Assembly (NCBI RefSeq): GCF_905475395.1
Contig: NC_058337.1
Coordinates: 87,910,368-87,974,367 of the forward strand
Length of the DNA stretch: 64,000 bases
Reading direction: 5' to 3'
DNA from: Chrysoperla carnea
Lineage: Eukaryota; Arthropoda; Insecta; Neuroptera; Chrysopidae
This document shows, in pieces, positions 24,291 through 34,613 of the stretch (positions within the stretch are counted from its first letter, which is position 1; each line of letters opens with the position of its first letter). The translations under genes were made by a program, and so were the position numbers. The notes under the pieces were generated by a model, which made no database searches, was not told where the DNA came from, and saw only the letters and a program-made list of their open reading frames with translations.

Positions 24291-24819
24291 TAATGTAATA
24301 TAAGGTGCTAAAAACAAAAAGAGCAACATTTACTTGCTTTGGCCATACTTAAACAACATTAATAATTATTAAGTATCATCTAATAGGGCAGAATAAGATA
24401 TTTGAGGATGGGTATGGGTGATAAATACCAACGAATTTTACGCTTTACGCATATTATTTACCACAGATAGTTTCGACCACCTAAAACCTACTTAAGAGGT
24501 TGAAGGAAACGTTATACATTAAAACTGTTTTCTCCTTCTGTGCATGTTTTTTATAACCATCAAGTTAAAATGAGCTCTCATTATTGTATCAGACTGACAC
24601 ATCGTAGTTTATATTATGCCTCCCAAGGCAGAAAGACCTTGATGATATTTCGAAGTATATTATAACTCTAAGCATTCAAGGCTTTTGCCCTCAAAAACTT
24701 TATCGATTTTGATTAAACATTTTATGAAAAATCGTATCGATATAAAATGTATCTATATCAAATGAAAGTGGGGAAACTATAGGCTTTCTCGGTTTTTGAG
24801 TTTCAAAAAGACATATCTA

Positions 24820-25068
24820 CAGGGTGTATAGAAGTTAATTGTAGATCCTACAATAGCTCAAAATTTGGAAAAATTCTTTGTACTATTTAAGGCTGTCGTA
24901 CGTGTCAGTTTACAGCTTTTATTCTCACCTCTCACTACCGCGGACCAACTATTTCCCCTTCTCATTTTTACTACTTATTTAAAAAAAATTTTTTCTTTCT
25001 TATTTCTCGTCTAAAAATGTTGAGCCCTATTTGGATCAAAATCGTATCTTTTACTTTCAATCACCCTG
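24820..25068. mobile_element. MITE with CAGGGTG ends and TA target duplication
   Basis: The left end TA-CAGGGTGTATAGAAGTTA and the right end TTACTTTCAATCACCCTG-TA are inverted copies with a few mismatches, flanked by TA on both sides, as expected of mariner/Tc1-class non-autonomous elements. It is about 249 bp with no ORF. Confidence 0.55.
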
Positions 25069-26193
25069 TATTATAAATTATAACTATTAAGAACTAATTA
25101 GCCTTAAATATTGCTTTTAAAATATTAAATGTGGATGTATGTATGTGCAAAAAAATAATCTTTATAGCTGGCTTAAGGCAATAAATTAATATCATAACAG
25201 AAAGTCACACTATTCGAAAATTTTGAATGATTACCAATTTTAAAATACTTTAAAGATTATTTCCTTACTAGTTAATATTTGCATAGATGTACGTCTTTTC
25301 GAAACCTAAAAACTAAAATGCGTTGTACAAAAACAAAAACTGTGAAAGGAGTTGTTTTTACGAAAAAGCAAAATTTCTCCCCTCCAATTTGGTGTATAAT
25401 TTTGGCCGATACGATTTATCTTTAAATAAATTTTTTTCTCTTTTTAGAAAATTGTCCTTAAATTGATTCCAAATTTTTTTTGTATTTTGCATTTTTTCGA
25501 GGATTTTCGTAATTAAATTTATTCAGGACAGAAAAGATTAAATTTATTCAGGACAGAATTTTTCGGACTCCACTTCAAATGTTTCAGTGAAAAAAAAATA
25601 CAAATCGAAAATATTATTGAGAATTCCAAGCAAAGACTCGTTTTTAGTGTTTATTGATCACATTTTATTTCCAACAAGGCAACAATTTGTTCATCAATTA
25701 TTATTATGGTAGCTGCCGTCCTATTTACAGCAATTTTGAAGTCTTGAGTGAAACTAATCAAAAAAAATATTATTGTCTCAAAATTTTGTTTATATTTAAA
25801 GCACTGTTGTAAACGATGTATTATAAACAATCCTTAAAAATCTTAAGAATAAATTAATTGTGTGTTAACAAATTATATTTTATAAGCAATAATTCTTCGC
25901 TTAAATGTATTTTAAGAATTTATAATAAATTTGTTGAAAATTGTTTCCATAATAATATTTCTATAATAAACCTAATTTATTTCCCGTATAAATAGAACCC
26001 CATACATTTAACATTGCATTTGGCTTTTAGTTAAAATTTCTTGAAATGGGCGGAACCCTCTAAAACAATTCGTATCGGAATTACAGCTCCTAAAATAGCC
26101 AAAAACCTAGTTTCAATTCGCGAGGTCCAGCCAGTAGGGGAGCCTTTTGAACCAAAACTTTTATCAATTTTGTGTTTAATATAAACATTTTTA

Positions 26194-26705
26194 ATTTATA
26201 TAACACTAGCGACCCGCCCCGGCTTTGCACGGGTGAAATGCTGATACTAAATACACTACAGAAAAACTGTGAACGTTGTATATAAAAACATAGCGGTCCG
26301 CTCTGGCTTCGCACGGGTATAAAATATATAGCCTATGTGATTAAAATCGATCCAGTAGTTTTGATTTATTCATTACTGCCCGTGGCCTGCACGCGTTAAA
26401 TTTGTAGTAAAACAATCCCCCTTTCCCTATACCATGAAGATTTCCTGCTATCTTTGGAATATCTAAATTCATACACTACATTTTTACGTATTTACTTTTT
26501 ACATTTTTAACTATTAACCTCAAAAATAGCAGTACTTCTCCACTATTTAATGGATGTTATTATACATATTAACATTCCTCTTGAATCACTCTATCTATTA
26601 AAATAACCGCATCAAAATCCGTTGCGTAGTTTCAAAGATTTAAGCATACAAAGGGACATAGGGACACATAGGTTTCTAGAAAGCGACTTTGTTTTATACT
26701 ATGTA
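26194..26705. repeat. Retroelement remnants (two 'cggctttgcacgggt' heads)
   Basis: CCCGCCCCGGCTTTGCACGG near 26214 and GGTCCGCTCTGGCTTCGCAC near 26294 are two versions of a well-known insect interspersed-repeat motif. TATAGCCTATGTGATTAAAA, a GATCCAGTAGTTTTGATT block, and a CATACAAAGGGACATAGGGA tail follow. This is the 3' structure of RTE-like or derived short elements as I remember them. It is degenerate and non-coding. Confidence 0.5.
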
Positions 26706-27131
26706 GTGATTAAAACTACTTTACTCAAAAATGCCTTTACTTTATTGTTTAAATTGAATAGTGTACATAACTCCTTAATTATTGTACTGTGGACAAAACT
26801 AAATAAGGCACTTTCGACTTAAAATTTCCAAAATAATACTATCTTCATCTCTGCGATCGCTAAGGAACTAGATGTTAAAAAGCGACCTTAAATAAAATAA
26901 AAACATAAAAATAAAAAAATATTCTCTTCAACTATGGTTGTCGAGTCACGGGGCGATGTATTTAATATACCGAGTACCGACCTTAGTAATGACTATAGTA
27001 AGTGTATTGATTGTAGTAACTTACGGAGAGCCAAATGTGAAATAAGAACGAAACTTAGTTAGGAACCTTGCAATTTTCTAGGTTTTGATCTCTTTACCGA
27101 TAGAAAGTAGGAGGCATATCATTTTTCTATA

Positions 27132-27421
27132 CAGAATGTTCGATTTACATCTAGGCATATAAATATCACGAGTATGACAGAATACATGCGTTAAGCAATG
27201 CATCTAAGTGAGAGGTATTTTTATTGAGATAGTTGTAAGAAGCTTGGAGAGTGGGAGTTTCTTAGTTGAGTAGATGAACTACAACAGATAAGACACGATA
27301 CAAGTAACTTTTGCAATTTCATATAACACCTATAATACCTCTTACTTAGATGCATTGCTTAACGAATGTACTCTGTCATACTCGTGATATTTATATGCCT
27401 AGATTTAAATCGAACATTCTG
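27132..27421. mobile_element. MITE with long inverted arms, immediately upstream of the ATPase gene
   Basis: The arms are about 27132-27223 and 27330-27421, roughly 92 bp each and over 90% complementary by eye. The ends are CAGAATGTTCGATTTA and TAAATCGAACATTCTG, flanked by TA on both sides (mariner-like target duplication). The central 106 bp is unique. The right end lies 239 bp before the ATPase start codon, so the element sits in the promoter or leader of that gene. Confidence 0.8.
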
Positions 27422-27660
27422 TATACATTTGCTACTTCATCCTCTTTCAGATAAGCCCTGGCGTCGTTAAGCATTTCCACACTTGACAAAATTTTCATTA
27501 ACTGCTTTCATTAATGTGCTGCTATGGAAATTAATTCATTTCATCAGTTTCATATGAAATCCGTTTCTTTAAATTGACAATTTGTCAATTTAATTTTGAA
27601 CTTCAAATGATATAAATTTAAAAAGTATTTAAATGTTATAAAAATAATATTTTTGCAATT

Positions 27661-30600
27661 ATGTCGAGTCATACAACTCAATCGCAGGTGCGAAGGTCTA
27701 TCCATGGAGCGAAACGCTCCCGGATGATGACCAGTTCGACTGGTGTTCCATATGTAAAAGTGATTGAGCAAGCAAGAGATGAACAGGCACTAGAAGAATA
27801 TAGACGGGAACAAGTCACTGATGTACATCAAATATCCCTATTTGATTTGTGTACACGATATACCACAGACCTTGAAAAAGGTTTAACACAACAAAAGGCT
27901 GGTACGTCGGTCCTAATCTAATCCTAAAACTGAGTCTAAATTATCTCATATATTACCATATTTTACTAGTAAAAATTTTAGACAGTATAGTGATTGCATA
28001 TTATGACTGGTACCTTATTTTTAATTTTTAGTGTCAATTTATTTTGGAATATCCATATCTATTCAATTATAAGTTCGTGGTATCTACTAAACAAGTCAAG
28101 AAGTTTTCAAACATTTTCTGCGCCTACTTACTAGCGTCCAGAAACGTTTTCATACATTCTCTTTCATAAAAATCTAGCATCTGTCGTTCCAAAAACTTTT
28201 CCCTGTACTGAATAATATGAAAATGATAAAACAGCGTGGCAGGGTCTTTTATATTTTTTTTTTGTTTTAGATGCTCTGCTCATGCAAAGTGGACCGAATT
28301 GTTTGACTCCACCAACTCAAATTTCAACTTGCCGTCTTTTAATAAACAATCTATTTGGGGGATTTGCTATGTTAATATGGGCTGCGATTATTCTTATAAG
28401 CATTTTAATAATAATAAATGTGGTCAATGCAAAAGGTGAAATAGAGCAAGAAACTTTGAGTCATTTCTATTTGGCAGCCATACTTTTAGTTGTAGTAAGT
28501 TGCACAGGTAAGATTATAAGACTGCATAATCCTATACTCAGGTTAAGAATTTCAATATAAGTAATTGTATTAATAAAAGATTATGTTAAAGGAACATTTC
28601 CTGCAGCCACATGAAAAATTCAAAATAATATATTCGATAAAAATCATTAGTCTTCTCAATACACGCTTGCTATAAATCTTCGATTATTGATAGAAACATG
28701 CTTGGCACAGTATCCATACTCCAGAAGCAGGCCTGGATTTAAATATTGAGCCACATGAGTCACGGCACTAGGGGAAAAATTTTGGGGGCCGGAAAATTAA
28801 TCGAAAGGTCAAAATATTTGTGTATACATGTGAATTTGCAATATCATGATCTTAAACATGACGAAAATGTTGAAGATATTGAAAATTTTTTATACTTTTG
28901 AATTTCACAAACATATTCTCAACCAAAAGTATAATTTTTAAATCCTGATTCATACGCCTTCTGAAATATTGAAGAATTCTAACGCAAATTAGCTACGTAT
29001 CAATTATGACTAAACTTCTAAATTGACACTAATAATACTTAAGTGCTCCAAAAATTACATGTATTTCTATTTTTTATATTAACAAAATTAGCCAATAATG
29101 AATTAATTGACACCCGGTATAATTATCTTCAAAGCATTTTTTAAATTTTTTGAGACAAAGGGAGTATAAATCTAATTACATATACCATAAAGCGAATAAA
29201 GCAAGCTATAAGACCACTGACCGAAACTCAGGGATCGCCTGTTTAGAAGTTGAAAGAGGGTAGATATCAAGACAAGGAGATGGATTGAGATGTGTAAAAG
29301 AGGCCAAAGATACTGTGTGTTGTGTTTAGAATCAAAGTAAATAAATTGCTACTTAAAAATAAATCATTTTAATTCTTTTAGGTATATTTTCATTTTATCA
29401 CGAAGACAAAAGTAAAAAAATAATGGATTATTTTCAAAAGATGATGGGCCCTCAATCCTATGTAATACGTGATGGTCATTTAAAATTAATACCAACGGAT
29501 GAAATTGTTATAGGTGATTTAGTATATGTGAATATTGGCTCAAAAGTTCCAGCTGACATGCGACTTACAACCTGCGATGGTTTAAAAGTTGATAATAGTG
29601 CACTAACGGGTGAAAGTAAAGCACTAACGCGCTCGACAACTTGTACAAGCGATAGTATTTTAGAAACTGAGAATATAATATTCAGTTCAGCAAATGTTGT
29701 AGAAGGTTCTGGTAAAGGAATTGTATTTTTCACGGGTGATAAAACATATATTGGTAAAATCGCTGGATTAACATCTTGTATGAAACCAGAACCAACACCA
29801 ATTCGTAAAGAAATTAGCCACTTTGTATTTGTTATAAGTGTTGCGGCTTTGGCACTTAGTGGAATAATAAGTATTATTTATATTATTTATTCGAAAGGGA
29901 ATTTTCTTGAGGCGTTTCTTTTATTTATTGGTTTAGTGGTCGCTAATATACCGGAAGGATTATTAGTGACTATGACCGCATGTTTAACGTTAACCGCAAA
30001 AGTACTCGCTAAGAAAATGTGTTTGTGTAAAAAATTAGATTCAATTGAAACACTGGGATCAACAAGTATTGTACTATCTGATAAAACAGGTATGAATTTT
30101 AAAGTTTTTTTTTGTCATTAAGTGCAGAAACATCCCCAATAAGTTCACAGCTTACTAAACTTAAAAGACTTAAAACAAATTAATATTGGCTGTCTAATAG
30201 TGATACGCTTGCTAACAAGACTTAAAAATCACTTTAATTTTTATACAGACATACAGGTTATTCCGAAACAACAGGCTAATGAAAAGAAAAAACTGGAAGG
30301 TTTGCTTATAACATAATATCACATTTTTCTGGACGCGATATGCATTCGAAAATTGGGCCCACTTGCCATTTAAATACAGTCAACACGTCCCTACCGGTTA
30401 TTGCAGGGGGCCTCCTCTGGAGGATCGGGTTCATTTTAATTCGAAAGTATAAACATTTAAAATATTTATACCAAGCGCCATTGCTTAAACTGTAAATTCA
30501 AATATTGATAACTAAACATATGTATTATCCAGAGTATTTAAACAATTAACTATTGTTTTCATCTGGTTTTAAACTAATTTTCTTATGTTAAAGGTACTCT

Positions 30601-33556
30601 AACTCAAAATAAGATGACAGTCATTCATGTATGGATAAATAATGTGATATTAGTAGCTGATACCACAGGTTTACCAGGTGTTGATATAGGCTTTGATGTA
30701 ACTAATGTTGATTTTTTAACATTAGCGAATACCGCAAGTTTATGTAGTGTAGCAGAATTTTTACCAGACCAAGAAAATATACCCATACCAAACCGTAAAG
30801 TAAAAGGTGATGCGAGTGAAACGGCTTTGTTGAAATTTATCACACGATGTTTAGGTGAAAACGCTGTCACAAATATTCGTGCTGAATTTCCAAAAGTTTT
30901 TAGCATACCATTCAATTCACAAATAAAGTATGCATTAAGTATACATCACATAATTGAAGATGATTTTTATTTAATTGCCATGAAAGGTGCACCGGAAGTG
31001 ATTTTAAATGTATGTAGTACTATTCAATTATCCGGTGTTGATGTACCATTCGTAGATGAAGAAAATGGTATTGATTATAAGCTATTATTAAAGGATGCTA
31101 TTTCTGATTTTGGTTTAAGCGGCGAACGTGTTATTGCATTTGCAAACTGTAAGCTACCGCGTGAAGAATATCCCCCAAATAAATTCATTTTCAATCGTGA
31201 TAATTATCCAAAAACAAATTATAAATTTTGTGGTTTAATGGCTTTAATGGATCCACCTAGAGCTACAGTTTATGGGGCTATTGAACGATGTAAATCGGCT
31301 GGGATACGTGTCGTAATGGTCACTGGAGATCACCCGGAAACAGCTGGTGCAATTGCTAAAAAAGTTGGAATTTTTTCACCAACAAGTTTAACAAAATATG
31401 ATCTAGCTAAACAAATGAAAATGTCTGGTGGAAATTTAGGTGTTGCAACTGATAGAAGGCACTCAGCTGATTGTAATGCTGTTATATTAACTGGTCCTGA
31501 AATTCGTGAAATGAGCACAATTGATTTAGTTAATACGTTTCATATATATGAAGAAATTATTTTTGCTAGAACAACACCACAACAAAAATTAAAAATTGTT
31601 GAAGCAGCCCAATTGACAGGAGCCATTGTGGCAGTCACTGGTGATGGTGTAAACGATGCACCTGCAATGAAACGTGCGGATATTGGTATTGCGATGGGAA
31701 TCACTGGAACAGAGGTAGCAAAAGAAGCAGCAAATATGATTCTGTTAGATGATAATTTTGCATCAATTATAAATGGGATCGAACAAGGGCGTTTAGTTTT
31801 TGATAATTTTAAGAAGAGCATAGCGTTTATTTTAACATCAAGTATGCCAGAAATGACACCGTATGTGTTTCATATATTGTTACAAATACCACTTCCTTTG
31901 CATTTGCTAGGGATCATTTGTTTAGATTTTATTACTGATTTATGGCCGGGTATTAGTTTAGCTTATGAAAAAGCTGAACGTGATATTATGAATTTACCAC
32001 CCAGAAATATCAAAGTTGATCGATTAATTAATGCTCGTATGATTTTTATGACATATGGGCAAATGGGTGTTATACAATCATTCGCTGGTTTCACAAATTA
32101 TTTATTGGTTTATGCTCATCATGGATTTCTGCCAAATGATATGCTCGGAATTGGATATGACTTTAATTCAAAAAAAGTGGAATATGTTACAGATTCGAAT
32201 GGTCAGGTATAAAATGTTTTCACTAAAAATTTTGAATGTTTTGGTAGCTTTGATCAAAATAATGCTAATTTCTATAAAATTGAAAATGCTGAATACGAAA
32301 AGAGTAATCAAATTTTTCTAATAAAAAACGTTTACAAGGTTTACAAAAGTTTACTTTTTTCCGGTTTACTTGCACCCCACCCCTCTTCTAAACCGCCAAA
32401 AAGTTTTGCCTGCCACTATTTTTCTCGGTTTATATAAAAAATGGATATTTTGACTTACCATTGCTTCCAGGCGGTTAGCACCCCCTCTATCTTAAAAATG
32501 TCCTATGAGGGAAAATTTTGCAAATCTACCTAGGAGCTTATTGACTACGCGACAGGAAGTTGGGGTTCATGGATTTTGTACGTGCAATATCCTAGAATAA
32601 TATCTATTATGAATTAGAGTGAGCTCTATATTGAACGTGACAGTCAGTCTAGATCGAACTCAATGGCTTAATGCAAGGTGTGCGCCTTTAAGCCCAAAAA
32701 TTTTTTCGAGTTCTTTGCTGATATGTCAAAATAAGTATCCAATATTAATACCTTTATATAAATATAGATATAGATATTGAATTTCTGTTTTTAAATTACT
32801 GATAAACATGATATAAAAAAGTAATCACTTCTATACAATATTACCTAAATTAAATTTTATTATAGAAATGGAAATTTGATGATCGAGAAAAATTGTATCA
32901 GTACGGGGTAACTGCGTTTTACGTAGCAATATTACTTACACAAATGGCGGACTTAATAATTTGCAAGACTCGCCGAAATTCACTTTTTAAACAGGGGTTT
33001 TCTAATTGGTGTTTAAACATTGCTATTTTCGTGGAATTATTGGTTTCTGGTATTATAATTTATACACCTGGTTTATATCGGGTAAGGTTTAAATTGGTAA
33101 TCAAATACAAATAGAGATTTAAATGACAATACCAGTGCTTTAATCATAAAGTCAGCAGAAAGCATGAATATACGATACATGGGTTGTCTTGAGACAGCGT
33201 TGTCGCCGATAAGGCTATTTGCATGTGTCAACCATTGTCATAAAATAAGCATTTGCAAATGATTTTTCTATAACCTAACAATCAGAATTGTAAAAAGATA
33301 CGCACACAAAATATTAGACAAAAACAGCAATTTTACGCGGAATTTTCGATGCTTTTGAAATTAAACCATCGTGGCTGAAACATATTTACTTAACCACAAA
33401 ATATTATTTCAGATTTTTAGCTTCCATCCTATCAGTTGGATATTTTGGGTAATACCATTACCATATTGTGTTTTTATAATTGTATTTGACGAAATACGCA
33501 AATATCTTATACGACGTAAACCTGGTGGCTATGTTGAACGATTTACTGCGTATTAG
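27661..33556 (+). CDS. Divergent Na,K-ATPase alpha subunit (P2C-type ATPase), complete, six exons
   Basis: Exons 27661-27901, 28271-28507, 29382-30089, 30594-32206, 32866-33081 and 33413-33556 join in phase to 1052 aa (typical alpha about 1000-1030). Landmarks: a GPN-LTPP region at 88-95 and NLFGGF at 107-112 before M1; TGES at 235; PEGL in M4 at 350; DKTGTLTQN with phosphoryl Asp 393; KGAPE at 526; TGD at 638; TGDGVNDAP at 744; M5-M6; a C-terminal RRKPGG. It should exchange Na+ for K+ across the plasma membrane with a beta subunit. Odd points, from comparison with remembered alpha sequences: M5 reads AFILTSSMPE where the family has AYTLTSNIPE (Tyr, Thr and the cation-ligand Asn replaced). 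The CSDKTG Cys is Leu. The beta-contact SYGQ is SNGQ at 930-933. The C-terminal Tyr-Tyr is Ala-Tyr. M6 Asp 840/844, M8 Gln 959 and M9 Glu 990 remain. It is probably a tissue-specific paralogue; Drosophila has divergent alpha copies such as JYalpha with a male-fertility role. Confidence 0.95.
28508..29381 (+). other. Intron 2 of the ATPase gene with interspersed-repeat fragments
   Basis: Near 28728 the text GCAGGCCTGGATTTAAATAT resembles GCAGGCCCGGATTAACCATG near 42430 in COG4 intron 6, so a shared repeat family is likely. Near 29245-29320 a frame reads KRVDIKTRRWIEMCKRG, reminiscent of the C-terminal tail of non-LTR retrotransposon polyproteins. Both assignments are tentative. Confidence 0.35.
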
Positions 33557-34613
33557 TTCTGCTATATAACTTATTTTCACGAACTATGTATATCTTATAA
33601 ATACTTTTTAAATGCATTTGTAATTTTCATTTTTGTTTAATATAAAAGTTTGTTGACATATTAATAATTTTTACTTTAGTTTGTAAACAACTCACTTTCG
33701 ACTTGATTTTTTCCACATTTAATCATATGACCTGTTTTCAATAGTATTTCACCTTCAGTAAAATTGCGATTACTCGGCTTTGTTTGACCCCAACAACAAA
33801 TTTCATTAATATTTCTCTTTAATCATTCTCTTCTTGAAAAATTTGCAAAAGAGTATGTATTGCTATATTATTTTTAAAATTTGCCACTTTATGTCAGCCA
33901 TGTTTTTTTAGCCCCGCCCATATGTCAGATCCCATAGCTATTGACATATTTTTCGTTTGACGCATGAAGGGTTTGACGTATGGAGTGTAGAGTAAACTAC
34001 ACTCCATGAAGGTTATAGAACAGGAGAAAGATCGCTATGTACTAAAGCATTAGCGTACCTGTCCATAAAAATTTGTAGAATTTATAGTTCATTTTTAAGC
34101 CACCAGCCGCGCTGTCATCAAGAAGTAGTATTTGTGAGGTTAGCTGTTGTTGTTAGCATAATGTACAAATTGATATATCATTTGAAATTAGCGCACAACA
34201 GCCCGCTTTTATTGATACTACGTATTGATCGCGCCTCACTTATTTTATCCATATTTCGGGGACAATATTTTCTATAGCGATCGTTCTCCTGCCTATATGC
34301 TTCATGCTACACTCTATAGTTTGACGTTTGAAAAAAAATCAACATGGACTGAAATCTGTATTATCGACTGTAAAAAATGTTTGGTTAATTATCATTCACA
34401 AACTTTTTTTCCGATTAATTAACCAAATAACTTACCGTTAAATAACCGGATAATTATCCTCTCGAATCACTACGTGGAGGGTAGCAATAGCAGTCTTTTT
34501 ACTATTTCTTAATATCCTAGCAGCACTCATTCAAAAACTGTAGTAGTCTATTTTTTAATTCTTGTTACTGTCACTTTGACAAGTTAATTTTGAATTTTAG
34601 TTTGTAAACAACC
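33557..34613. other. Intergenic gap between the ATPase and BTB genes
   Basis: It contains the ATPase 3' flank (AATATAAA near 33638 as a possible polyadenylation signal) and a small inverted-repeat element at about 33980-34330. No additional gene is supported. The promoter of the BTB gene should lie here, but no clear TATA box was seen. Confidence 0.5.
33980..34330. repeat. Inverted-repeat element with an inner 11-bp palindrome
   Basis: ATGGAGTGTAG (33980-33990) and CTACACTCCAT (33997-34007) form a perfect palindrome around six bases. A longer inverted pair joins CATGAAGGTTATAGAACAGG, then AGAAAGATCGCTATG (from 34006), with CATAGCGATC-type sequence near 34270-34320, which also repeats a CTACACTCTATA version of the palindrome arm. 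This is consistent with a decayed MITE. Confidence 0.5.

Noticed and set aside
29476-31821. Minus-strand frames opposite ATPase exons (for example 29476-29733, 30625-30915, 31540-31821)
   Set aside because: They are antisense shadows of a clearly coding plus-strand frame, with no domains or splice logic of their own.
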